Shown here in pieces: positions 49,753-60,080 of a DNA stretch of 64,000 nt (position 1 is its first letter; each line of letters begins with the position of its first letter). The DNA lies in the NCBI GenBank assembly GCA_018350325.1, contig JAEVLN010000035.1, positions 88,007 to 152,006 of the forward strand, given 5' to 3'. The position numbers and the translations under genes are program-made. This DNA is from Globodera rostochiensis (Eukaryota; Nematoda; Chromadorea; Rhabditida; Heteroderidae). Below the pieces are notes generated by a model. It did no database searches. It saw only the letters and a list, made by a program, of their open reading frames with translations, and was not told where the DNA came from.

Positions 49753-50897
49753 ATGAGTGCAGCGGATGACCCTAATGCTGGGGCACCTGCACAGAACCAA
49801 GCCTGCGGGCTAGAGGCAATTGTTGAAGTGAAAAATGAGACTGAAACTCCGATATCTGTGATCAGCAAGAGATTTTGGGCCGGAAAAACAACTATTAGGG
49901 TGTCTGACATGGAAAATGCCCATGCTGAGATCTTAAAATTGGAGGATGGAGTGAACCGTGCCCTCAGATCGGTCAATCGGTCTCTCAATCTGAAGGGGCA
50001 GTGGGTAAATCAGGTGGTATCAAACGCGAATGCAAACTTTGAGACTCTAAAAGTTCAAGTTAACACGCTCGCTGAAAGAGTTGATGAGTTGGAAAGGGCG
50101 AGTGAAAGCACTGAGCCGAGTGAAACTCGATATGGCCATACCCCAACGTTTGTCACTCCATTGGATGGGAGACAAGGGGATCGGGGCGAGGACAGCATTT
50201 CAGAAGAGGAACAGGAGGAAGAAGACAGGGCTGTCTATGAAGTTAACATGCTCAGCAACACCTTGTCCATCGGGTCGAGCTTGGAGGTTTTTGGTGAAGA
50301 ATCACTGTTTGCGTTTGAAGATTGGGCTGAGCGGTTCAAAGACTATCTATCAGTCTCTGGAAAGAATTGGACAGATGAGGAAAAAGTGACAAGGCTCAAG
50401 CTGGCACTGAAAGACACCCCCAGAGCATTATTTAAGGAGCTGTTGCCTGCTCAAATTAGGACTGTCGATGACGCACTGAACGCCCTGAGAGCCAAATTGG
50501 ACTCGCCTCAGCGACGTGAAATTGCAAAAAGGACGCTTTCTCTATGCAAGCAGCGTGAAGATGAGACGGTTGTCCAATTTCTGCGAAGACTCTCACCCCT
50601 CGTAGAAGCCACCAACCCATCACTCTCATGCGACCAGCGCAAGGAGAAAGTGTGTGAAGAGTTTTGGTTGACCCGGACTACGTCAATGTCATCCGACAGA
50701 CGAATTGCCAACATGATCAACGTGGACGCCTGATGCTTGCAGGGGAGGGGATGGTGAGGTCGGAGGACTTCTACATCAAGTGGAGAGGTAACAATGAAGG
50801 AAGCCGCGCAGGTGGGTCAAGGGGTAATGAAAGGGGGGAGGACAGATACAGACCCTACTTCTTTCAGAACCGAGGGCGTGGACAGCAACGGCGGTGA
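49753..50897 (+). CDS. gag: Gag polyprotein of the LTR element, one frameshift
   Basis: The first in-frame ATG is 49753, and the frame runs to 50733. The first 100 residues are variable. Residues about 85-125 look like coiled coil (NANFETLKVQVNTLAERVDE), followed by an acidic stretch (SEEEQEEEDR). From about residue 187 to 310 lies a Ty3-type capsid (retrotransposon gag) region with FAFEDWAERFKDYL, a DTPRALFKEL helix and RETVVQFLRRL-like spacing. Near 50660, in a run of T, similarity shifts to the next frame, which continues DPDYVNVIRQ and ends in an RG-rich basic tail (NRGRGQQRR) at 50897. No CCHC knuckle is present; the RG tail probably binds RNA. A frameshift or a ribosomal slip at the T run are both possible. 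Confidence 0.85.
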
Positions 50898-51374
50898 GCG
50901 CGTTCAACAAAAGAATGAGGGACGAAGATCACCCTCCATTTCACAATCACCATCAATTTCCCCGAATCACCCTCACTTAATTCCTCATTCATTCTTCTCC
51001 AAATCTCTAAGGGAGGCCGGCGACCAACCAAAAATAACTCACCCCTTTAAACAAATAAGGCACGTCCAACTTCCCCAAAGTTCCTCTAACCCCGCTCCCT
51101 CTCTCTCTCCCTCTCTAATCACTTCTCCCTCGCCCTACTGGGACGGAATGACCCTGGTAATCCTTCTCCGTCACCTTAGGCCATCCATCGAAAGGTGGAC
51201 GAGCTGTTCAATCACAGTTGCGCAGCCTGGTGCGTGGGTGTTCGGATAGGAGGGTCAAAGGCGAAGCCGCATCCCAACGGGTTGCCCATTCACTCTCACA
51301 CACTTGGATCATGTCTCTATTTCCCCACGTGGGAAATAATATCCTCCGCCGATGAGGATCGGGGACGATCCTAT
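50898..51374 (+). other. Non-coding 3' region of the LTR element
   Basis: A C/T-rich stretch with many TCAC/CTCC repeats and no protein motif. The 151-codon overlapping frame (50794-51249) is low-complexity and not supported. This is where pol would sit in an autonomous element. Confidence 0.75.
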
Positions 51375-51387
51375 GGGAAGGGGGAGC
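51375..51387 (+). promoter_or_regulatory. Polypurine tract
   Basis: GGGAAGGGGGAGC lies immediately before the 3' LTR, the expected position for plus-strand priming. Confidence 0.8.
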
Positions 51388-51817
51388 TGTAAGGAGTTGG
51401 ACAATTGCCCCATATAATTATTTCATTATTCTTTCCAGTGGTCACCGGACTTTCCCATTCAATCATTGCACATTTCATTCATCTCATGTCCCCGCCCACT
51501 TATATGAACATCCAATGCTGCCCCCATATCATTCATCTCTCGGATCTCGACACTCAGCCCTCAAGAGACGCGACACACTGATCCCTCTCCCAACTCCCGA
51601 GAAACTCAGCCCGGAAAGCTCAAGTCGACAGAGCAATTCCATCTTATACATTTCATTGTCGGAGAGACGTCGGAGGAATAAAGCATTTATACCAAATGTC
51701 CAATTCGGGGGGGAGAACCATCAGATCCAGGGCCCGGATCCTTCCCCTGAACATTCCCCAATTCCATCTGAGTTCTGACGGTGCGTCGACTGGGGAGCAC
51801 AGCACGCATCCCTCACT
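51388..51817 (+). repeat. 3' LTR
   Basis: It is identical to the 5' LTR except for one base near 51512 and is followed by TAAA. Confidence 0.95.
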
Positions 51818-52260
51818 TAAAGTAAATGTAAAATAAAAATATCTTAGAATGCATATGCACAGAATTAAAATATCTTAAAGCAAAAACTCCGTTATATGCT
51901 AACTTTAAGTCAAATTGACTCTTTTTAAATATATTCCATGTGCAAAGTACCAAGATTCGAGAAAATGATGTTGTAAGATTAATTAATGTATATATTTCTA
52001 ATTATTATGACTGATTTGCACATTGAATTTTTTTGTGAATTTATTTTTAAAAAACTTCACAAGAAGAACTTCCGATGAAGTCCGCACAATATGAGACGTG
52101 CATTGAACTTTTAGCCGATTTTTTAAGATAAATTTTCGACGATAACAAACAATAAATCGAAACAATTTGAATCCATCGTAGATCAAAATAAATGCACACG
52201 GGTAAAAATTAATTTAAAAACTTGATAAACAATATTAAAAATTGAAAAATATATATTGAT
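51818..52260. other. AT-rich DNA right of the LTR element
   Basis: A small island at 52054-52131 (plus) reads EELPMKSAQYETCIELLADF, an amphipathic helix, without clear splice edges. It might belong to the gene interrupted or flanked by the retrotransposon. Confidence 0.3.
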
Positions 52261-52306
52261 TTTGGATCGCGTTTAAAAAATCAACCGTTTAACGGCAACT
52301 CGTACG

Positions 52307-52344
52307 ATGTTGTTGCACTACTACGTGCTTATGTGCTTATGCCC
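52307..52344 (+). CDS. Possible first coding exon with signal-like start
   Basis: An ATG at 52307 begins MLLHYYVLMCLCP and runs directly into a perfect GTAAGT donor at 52345. Third positions are mostly G or C, unlike the flanks. A hydrophobic, cysteine-bearing start suits a secretory signal. Another frame of the same island (SYDVVALLRAYVLMP) is also open to the same donor, so the reading frame is uncertain. Confidence 0.25.
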
Positions 52345-52350
52345 GTAAGT

Positions 52351-53069
52351 TTTAAAATTAAAACAAATTAATCTATAATCCATGAAGGTAAAATAAGTTG
52401 AATTTTAAATTTTGTTACTCCATATTGAAAAATTATAAAATTAATATCAGATAACAAAATGCAAAAATGAAAACAATAAAATTTATTGAGTTCAAAAACA
52501 ATAATAATACTTAATTTTTACAAAAAATATCCGGGAAGTCGTTCTTTGACTAATAAAATGTTACGACAATAATTATTTAAATTGAAAGGAGCCGGGGAAA
52601 TTTTTTCAGGTACAAAACAGCTAAATCAAATATTATCTTCTTTTATTAAATTTTCAATCAGATAAATTATTTTAAAAGAAAGCAATAAAACTTATAGTAA
52701 CCTAAAAAAGCTTCTACAGAAATTTAGATATTTTAAATTTTCTATTCTATTAACTACTTTGTTAAATTTATTTGGCATATTTACAAAATTTTACTTCTTA
52801 ACACAAATTTAACAATCACAGAAAAAAAGATATATTAGAAATTATAAAAAAATCGCAACTTAAAATCGTTCTTTTACTTAATTATTTTTTAAAATAATAA
52901 TAAACTTTTTGATCATTAAATAATATTTTGTAAATCAGGTGATTAAAAAATTGCTAAACTAAAAACCAGCAAAAAAAGTAAAATTAAAATACTCAGTTAG
53001 AGCATTTGCATTTAAAATCCCTATGCTAAAAAAATGAAAAACCCTCCATACATTGCTATAAAAAATTAT
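52351..53069. other. AT-rich DNA, nothing supported
   Basis: No GC island, repeat or splice-supported frame is visible. Confidence 0.5.
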
Positions 53070-53075
53070 AATTAA

Positions 53076-53246
53076 GTTATTTTGTACCGTCGAAAATTGT
53101 TGAGAACCGGCATAAAGCCAACAAGTTTTTTAAATTGGATAATATTAAAACAATGCTTTTCGATTAAGGATACAAAAAAAAATAAATTTTTTGCGAAGTT
53201 CATATTATTTATGATAGCATCACTCATCCCCGCGTTTAAACGATAA
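53076..53246 (+). CDS. Open frame of 56 codons, unidentified
   Basis: The plus strand is open from 53076 to a TAA at 53244, reading YRRKLLRTGIKPTSFLNW and ending FMIASLIPAFKR. It is basic at the start with a hydrophobic end, and no ATG occurs before the last third. Chance is not excluded. It lies next to the mariner relic but on the other strand. Confidence 0.18.
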   Translation, partial: VILYRRKLLRTGIKPTSFLNWIILKQCFSIKDTKKNKFFAKFILFMIASLIPAFKR

Positions 53247-53419
53247 ATAGTTAAACACTAATGATGAATATTAATTTTTTGAATAATAGAAGAAACAATA
53301 CGGAAAAACCTATTAACAAAAATATAATCAACTTATTATACAATAAGCAATGTTTAAGCTTCCAAAAAGCATAAACTGGGCTTGATCAGTCTCAAAGCCC
53401 CCGAGATAGGAGCCCTCAA

Positions 53420-53624
53420 AAGCGGGCAACGGCCTCCCGGGCCGCAGCTAATCTTCGAGGTTCTGCTCGCCTCGAAATTTGGCAAACCAACGCTGCGTTG
53501 TCCAAAGATTCACAACATCATCGCCTAACGACGCACACACATTTCGGGTCGCCTCGCTCGCTCCATGGCCCAATCGAAATTCGTGGAACAAGAGGGATCG
53601 GATTTGGGATTTGGAATGTTCCAT
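53420..53624 (-). pseudogene. Mariner-type transposase N-terminus (HTH), broken
   Basis: From an ATG at 53624-53622 the minus strand reads SLLFHEFRLGHGASEATRN, then TTQRWFAKFRGEQNLED, a TAG stop (53450-53448), and LRPGRP. This is the paired helix-turn-helix region of Mos1/mariner transposases and SETMAR-type proteins, whose signature is LLHEFKLGxxAxEAxRN...TVQRWFxKFRxGDxxLED...RxGRP. After GRP the similarity stops, and no DDE catalytic part follows. A longer antisense-shadow frame (53525-53791, minus, other phase) is not the real one. The island is GC-richer than its flanks, consistent with a transposon remnant or a domesticated HTH exon with one stop. Confidence 0.68.
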
Positions 53625-56146
53625 TGAAAATTTTTTTCAAAAATCAATTTGAGGGGAAAAGGACGGAAAATGGCTCTTAACGAATGCAGCAGAGTCTGCT
53701 CTTTCATATAGGCCAGAAATCGATCGGCTGCCCTTTGAGGCTGGCGGTGCAAAAAATGACTATTTGCATTTGGCGACCACTTTCCGATCACCCCAATAAT
53801 AAAAATTTTTATCTTTATTAAATATAAAAAGCAGAAGTTGACTGGATTTTTGAAATGATTTTTTAAATATTAAAAAAAGCTAATATTGCGACAAATGAAC
53901 CGAATTGCAGTAATTTATTTTAGTAAATTTTACAAATTTACTCTTATGAATTTACAATTACCAACTAATTTATAATTTCAAAAATTGATCGAACTAATAA
54001 AAATAAATAATATCTTAATTTAAAAATTCTTTACCAAAGAAGGCATTGCAAAAAAATTTACGGCTTTAATTTGAGCACAAAATCCGACGATCTGTTCAAA
54101 GCATTACGGAAAACTTTCAACACTTCTCCTCATCAGTTCTAAAACATTGCTAATTGTTAAATTTTGAATTTGTAAATGAAATGTACCATTTAAATGTAAA
54201 CAAAATTTCTTAGGTTAAATATGTTTGATTTTAAATTATAGAATTAGTCCAAATATAAATGTACCTTGTTAAAATAAGTTAAATTAAAATCGAAGGCATG
54301 GCTAGCTAAAATGAGAACTAAATTTTAAGTTGGTCAAAATTTGTTTATGAATTAGTTGTTTTTTAATTAGTGCAAATTATTTCTAAATCGAAATCGGTTT
54401 TGAAATTTTTAAAATTACTGCTGAAACAAGCAGAAAAGGTTTTATTTTTTTACCCCCGAGTTTTTCTGGGATTTTTTTATTTCTAAATTTTTTTGGTTTT
54501 AAATCTTTTTTTAGAGTTTTGAAAAAACTGAAAAATTAGAATAATAAAAAACTAATAAAAAATTCCTAAGAATCTGAAGCACCAAGATCTAAAGCTTTTT
54601 TTAATATTTGTCAACTGCTAGTTTTTCTTTTGTTCTAAAAAATTACTTTTTCCCGTACCTTGATGCTATAAGAAACAATGAATATCCAAACATTGCTAGC
54701 AAATATAGCGAAGTAAAAATGAATAATGACATGTTATGCTCGTCCCGATATATAATGAAAATGTAAAATGATTTTATTAAATGAACAATCAAATTATGTC
54801 TAAACAATTTTAATAAAAGCAATTGAAAAATTATCCAGTTTGACTAAAAATTAAATTACGCAAGTATTCTCGTTCATTTGAACCAATATACAATATACAG
54901 AATTGATGTCAATAAAGTAAATAAATCTTTGCATTATTGTTTCAAAAAAATATATTTGTGTTTAGCGAAAATATTAAGTCTTATGAGCTGCTTGAAAAAG
55001 TTTGAATATGCTATCCTTTTATGTGAACAACGTCAGTTTAAGCAAAAAATTTAAATCGTTTAAATATTTTTAAAATTAATATGATTTGTTAAAAATGCTT
55101 AATTTAAAACATTGCAGCATAACGTCATTGATGTGCAGTTGACCTTGAGATCTGAAGCTAAACAGATTTAATTCAATTATATTTAAGCATTTAATAATTA
55201 TCAAAATAAACATCAACTGGATAATTTAATTTCGATCATAAATAAAAAGCTGCTATTAATATTAAGGCATTCACAGAATTAATAAATCAACGAATTTAAA
55301 AGCAGGGTTTTACAATACATTATTTTAATAGCAGTAAAAATTATATTACTAAAGTTAGTTGTGGTTCCGTTCAATCTGAACACGCAAATAGATAGTGAAG
55401 AAATAAAATTAAACAAATATTGGAACAAATTGTTCAATGTTAAATAATGTTTTTTCATGCCTAAGGTGAATAAGAGTGGCTTCCAACGTTTCAAAGCTAA
55501 AAGAAAGGCGCAACAAATAAAATGTAGCAAAAAAGCTAATTATTTTAGGTTTCAATTAATAATAAATAAATGGAAAAAAACGGTTAAAAAAAAATTCAAC
55601 ACCTAACAAAATAAAAATAAATTTCAGACCTTGGTCCATTAAGTTATTTCCTAGATTATTTTAAATAAAATTTAATGGGTAAATAACAATGCCAAATCAC
55701 CCCAATTACAAAGATGTGTGAAAGTAAATAACGAACAAAATCTTTAGATTCTGATAATTAAGACAATTATTGAAATTATTTTACTAATCTGTTTAAAAAA
55801 TAAATAATATTTATTTTCACGTGCGATAAAGTGTTTATATTAAAATAAATTTTTTTATTAACCAATATTAAAGCACAGTATTGCCGACACTAAAAAAGTA
55901 AATAGCAAATTAAAAAGGTTAATGTCTAAATGCAAAAGCGATCTATGATGTAAAATATTAGATTCAGTTAATTTAGTTTACTTTTAAAACTTTACTTTAT
56001 ATTATTTTATTATTTGTCTTTAGCCTAATTGCCATCTCTTGAAATATCGCAAATATTCACTGTCTAGCTTCGTTTACTGATTCAAACCTATTTTTATAAG
56101 AGAAACATTAAATCGCCGACGATCTATTAAAGTGGTTAAAAAATAG
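53625..56146. other. AT-rich DNA, nothing supported
   Basis: Apart from the GC patch to 53790 next to the mariner relic, the DNA is A- or T-rich throughout. The minus-strand frame 55279-55530 is hydrophobic and chance-like. Confidence 0.5.
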
Positions 56147-56446
56147 AACTTATATGACATAAAATGTAAATCAGATTGGAAAAAATATTTTAACCAACTT
56201 CTTAAAGAAGAAAACCCAGCAGAAAAAAATCATCTTTATATAAATATAGTCTTGGTAAAACTTGTGAAGAAAACTGACAAAATCTGGACATTCAACAGAA
56301 ATATGAATACTCAAGAAGTATAGATAAAGAATAACGAAATTAAATTGAGATTTAAAGGCACGTCACATTGCAATCATAAAGATTTGGAAGATGGACAAGT
56401 TTTGAGACAATTTGTTATAACACAAACGTCATTAATGTGTTACTGA
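56147..56446 (+). pseudogene. FLYWCH-like zinc-finger frame with one internal stop
   Basis: One reading frame is open from 56147 to 56446 except for a TAG at 56321. It reads DWKKYFNQLLKEENPAEKN, then VLVKLVKKTDKIWTFNRN, then after the stop NNEIKLRFKGTSHCNHKDLE. The order of an aromatic/hydrophobic strand, K-x-IWT, then a GTxHxNH ending resembles the FLYWCH finger (W-x-C ... H-x-H) found in nematode and insect regulators and Mutator-like transposases. The expected cysteine after W is F here, and the spacing of the final histidines is unusual, so it would be decayed or only similar. The frame is long for this composition even allowing one stop. Confidence 0.33.
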
Positions 56447-56895
56447 TAATATTTCGTGGCTTAAATATATAATCAAATAATAAAGCGAAAAATAAGTCGC
56501 ATCCAAATTATTAAATAAAGCAATTAAACGCGTAAAGAAAAAATAATACAATAAATTTTAACTTGCGGACGTAATGATAAAAAACAGGGTTTCGATTACA
56601 CATATCCGACAGTATCACTGGCTTATGAGTCATTAAATGAACGCGAAAAATTTGTGAGCAATTCAACTAATTAAATTTAAAGCTATAAACGAACGGGTAT
56701 ATTTTAATTTATTCAAAAGACAAAATTACATCGAACTGCTGCTTCCCATAACTCAATAGTTTATATATTTATTTCAGATAAATAAATATTAAAATTAATA
56801 ATTAATATTACATGATAAGCTAAAATTATTAAATTTAAAAATGACTAAATATGAAATTGTTTGATCTTTCGAAATTCAAATAATTTGGGACCTTA
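56447..56895. other. AT-rich spacer
   Basis: No feature recognised. Confidence 0.5.
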
Positions 56896-57103
56896 GGTGT
56901 TCGCGGTCTTCAAAACAACTAACGTTGGTAAAGCTGTGGAAGCAAATGTTTTCATAAGAACTGGATGTGTGACTCTTTTTCCTGACAAGTACAGTCCAAC
57001 TCGTACAAGAGAACAATTTAAAACAAGTTTTGAAACGTCACAATGCAAAAATTCTTTAGCCCAAAGCGCCACCCGCGCCGCCTACGCCACGTATTTAAAC
57101 TAA
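56896..57103 (+). CDS. Exon-like frame, possible terminal exon
   Basis: After an AG at 56895-56896 the plus strand is open to a TAA at 57101. It is GC-richer than its flanks and reads FKTTNVGKAVEANVFIRTGC, then DKYSPTRTREQFKTSF and AQSATRAAYATYLN. No upstream ATG fits, so it would be the last exon of a gene starting to the left. Codon third positions are mixed. No domain is recognised. Confidence 0.3.
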
Positions 57104-57523
57104 AAAATAATTTATAAGCAAAATAATGACTTAATTATTTTGAAGTCTTTCATTGTAAAATATAACCAATTTTCTCATTCAAAAGTTTTTATTAATTCTC
57201 ATAAATATTACAAACTTATTTTTAATAAAATATCTATTTAGACTTGAACGGAATTCTAAAAGGCATTATTTAATGCATGATATAGTCCACAGAGTTTGAT
57301 AAAAAAAGTCATCATAAATTATAAAAATATAATTCGGAAAATATACGCAAAGAAAATTGTTTAATGAAACACAAATGAATTTGAGGAATGGCAAAATGTT
57401 TAAAGGTAAAAGTGAATAAAAATGTAACAAGAAAAAAATGTTATTGACTTCAAAAAAATATTTTATGTTCAAAAAATCAAATTAATAAAAAATTATTTAC
57501 GCTTTGAAAATTATGGCATTATA
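57104..57523. other. AT-rich spacer
   Basis: No feature recognised. Confidence 0.5.
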
Positions 57524-57743
57524 ATGCAAAGTGCAATGGCAACACTGTGTTTCACAAGCTTAAAAAGAGAATATCACCCATTCATAAACACCAGAATTAC
57601 AAAAAATAATCAATTATATGGAAAAAGAATTCCTGAAACGAGAAGGTAGATTGGCTCCTCTTTGCGTGAGAAAGTTTATTAGTATGGTTTTATGGTTTGT
57701 CAACACTGTTGACCAGCGTGGTTTTATCAAATATTCTTGCTAA
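57524..57743 (+). CDS. Two overlapping ATG frames, unidentified
   Basis: One frame (57524-57649) reads MQSAMATLCFTSLKREYHPF and closes at TAG. A second, in another phase (57618-57743), reads MEKEFLKREGRLAPLCVRKF then ISMVLWFVNTV. A GTAGAT at 57645 inside the overlap could be a donor for the first. At most one is real, or they are parts of different exons. Composition is better than background, but there is no domain. Confidence 0.2.
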
Positions 57744-59099
57744 TTATTTTAACACTAATTTAAATCTGTCTCCGACGAACTCAGTGTTTATCGTATTTAT
57801 CTGATCCTTCTTACGGTTGATCTTTTTGATACATTCTGAAGCAGGAAAAAAATAATTAAAAGACGAAAAAATTTCAGAATATTTGCCCTGAATGTAATTT
57901 AATGCCAAGTGCATTGATTGCGTTTGATCGAACTTCTTCGCATTGTGTCACTCGTTCATATTTTTTAGATTTATTTAAATTGAGTTTTAAGTGAATATTT
58001 ATATATTTATTAATTTTGATTTTAATTTTATTGTTTGATTTGATCCTTTCCTTTTGTTTTAATATTAATATTTAACACATCTTTTAGCAAACAGTGATTA
58101 TTTTTGTAGTGAATCTTATTGCAAATATTTAACTAAAATGCGCTTGGCTTTTAGTTGGCCACGAGTGTAGAACTTAATACACAAATAAATTTAACGCTAT
58201 AAAGAACGCTATCAAAACTCAAAACAAGATATTTAAACAAATTATAGGCTAATTAAATTTAATAAAAGTTTTACGCTATATCGAAGTTCTTAGTAGAAAT
58301 AATGTTTTAGTTCGTTCTGGGTATTTTTCTTTTTCTGTTTCAAATCATTAGACAAACATTTTATCCTATGCGTTAAATCGTCACATAAGAGTCGCGATTG
58401 CACTTTCTAAAAAATATAAGAATAAATTTTTAATTTAATATTTGATGACAATAAATTTTCTTTCATGAATTTTACTGGTAATTAAATTATCAAGTGGATT
58501 AAATCCGGTAAAAATCGCAGCCATGCGTATGTGCAGTTTAATAAATGATTAGGTATGTTAAATGCGTTACAACGCTATCTTTAAATTAAAATAAACATTT
58601 AATTTTTTTTTAAATATATATCTAAAAGAGTAAATTAGCAAAATATATTCTAAAAGATAAATCTAAGTCTAAAAGTTGAAATAATATGATTAATATATAA
58701 AAAACTGCCGCAAAAAAAGAGTCGGATAACTGAAAATTATAAAGAAAGACACGCAAGTGAAAATGTTCAGACAAATTGAGAAAACATAGAAAATTATAAT
58801 AATAAAATGAACTAATATAATTAAAGAACAATAGAAATTATTAACATTTTTGCAAAAATACATAATTTTAAAAATTAAATAACATTTAATGATAAATAAA
58901 TGTAAATATTATTTCGTATAATAACGACTGCATGCTTGCTATCTAAAAGTTGAAAAATCTTATTTAACAAATAGCCAAATCAAATAATATTTTCAAAAAA
59001 TGAAACACAAAATAAATGAGTGATGACAATTATTAGAACTACACGCGGTGCTTGCCGATGATTTTTGGTATTACATATAATTTAAGCTAAAAAAAATAA
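57744..59099. other. AT-rich DNA, nothing supported
   Basis: T-rich then A-rich. No island or repeat stands out. Confidence 0.5.
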
Positions 59100-59237
59100 G
59101 CCCTGCGAGGAAGTTTAATTTACTTCATTCATTTCCACGAAGAGGTAAATACAATTTTGAGAAAAATGACAAATAAAATACATGCACAGCAGTACACCGA
59201 GAAAAGTGAAGATGAGGTCCAACGAGAGAGTCCTTGA
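59100..59237 (+). CDS. Open frame of 45 codons, exon-like
   Basis: The plus strand is open from 59100 to a TGA at 59235. It reads FIHFHEEVNTILRKMTNKIH then AQQYTEKSEDEVQRESP, a polar, helix-forming and acid/base-balanced composition that is unlike translated AT-rich background. An in-frame ATG lies at 59166. Donor-like GAG/GTAAAT (59145) and GAG/GTCCAA (59217) occur inside. No family is recognised. Confidence 0.32.
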   Translation, partial: ALRGSLIYFIHFHEEVNTILRKMTNKIHAQQYTEKSEDEVQRESP

Positions 59238-60080
59238 CAGGCGCTCAATTCAATTAAAAGATAAAGGAATTTCATACGTGATTTAAAAGCCGGAAAATTT
59301 TATTGCCTGTTAGTTTTTGAACGGTTTTATGAGCCTTTGGATTTTTTGTTGTATATTTTTATTAAACTTTTTTTACCATAAAACACCTTCCATAAATTTA
59401 AACCGATAGATTTTTAAAGCTGTAAAAAAAACTTAAGTTAAACAAAATATACCGGTTCTGTCATTTGCGTTCATTTTTTTATTATAATATTTTTTTTTAA
59501 ATTTTTCCATGAAATTCGTTTCATATTTTATTGTTATAAGCTGCAAATGCTTTTTTCCTTTTAGATTATGTTGTTTGAAGAATGGAGATATTTTTGCGTT
59601 TTATTTATTTTTACTCATTTTTCACTTAATACAATATGTTTTTCATTTTTATCATATTTGCCAATTTTATACCGGGATTTTAATGCAAAAATAGATCGCA
59701 CAAATATATAATATTCCAAAACTTTGACATAAATCTTACATCTTTTTTCACCCTCAATTATACAGAATAATAGTGTCTTCTTTAGTCTTTTGGCTTATCT
59801 TTTTTATATATTGGTATTAGGAAAATTTACTTTAGAATTTATATATTGATATTATCTATCATTTATAGATCCGTTGGCTAAAATATAAATTTTAAGAAAA
59901 ATATTAGTGTGTAAAATAATTTTATTATTTTAGAGGGTAATTTTGAGTATAACGTTAATCTCTGTTCTTTTGCCTTTAAGTGAATATGTAATGCTTTCTG
60001 ACCAAACACATATTCGATGTTTATGTGAGTACTGGAAGATTTGGTAAAAGGACTTTCTGAATTTTCAGAGGAACAATTAT
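59238..60080. other. T-rich spacer before the right-hand repeat complex
   Basis: No supported feature is visible. The hydrophobic 61-codon frame at 59509-59694 is chance-like. Confidence 0.5.

Larger units (their letters stand above)
48447..51817 (+). mobile_element. Young LTR retrotransposon carrying only gag
   Basis: Two 430-bp LTRs (48447-48876 and 51388-51817) bracket 2511 bp. I see one difference between them (A at about 48571, C at about 51512), so insertion is very recent. A 4-bp TAAA flanks both ends (48443-48446, 51818-51821). The primer-binding site, gag frame and polypurine tract are in the standard order, but there is no protease, reverse transcriptase, RNase H or integrase. It must therefore have been mobilised in trans. 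Its G+C is close to half, in striking contrast to the host DNA. Short target duplication and a capsid of the Ty3 type point to Ty3-like rather than Bel or Copia ancestry. Confidence 0.93.

Noticed and set aside
50794..51249. 151-codon frame after gag
   Set aside because: Overlaps the gag tail in another phase and consists of Ser/Pro/His-rich low-complexity sequence from C/T-rich DNA.
53525..53791. 88-codon minus-strand frame over the mariner relic
   Set aside because: Its phase differs from the recognisable helix-turn-helix frame, so it is a shadow.
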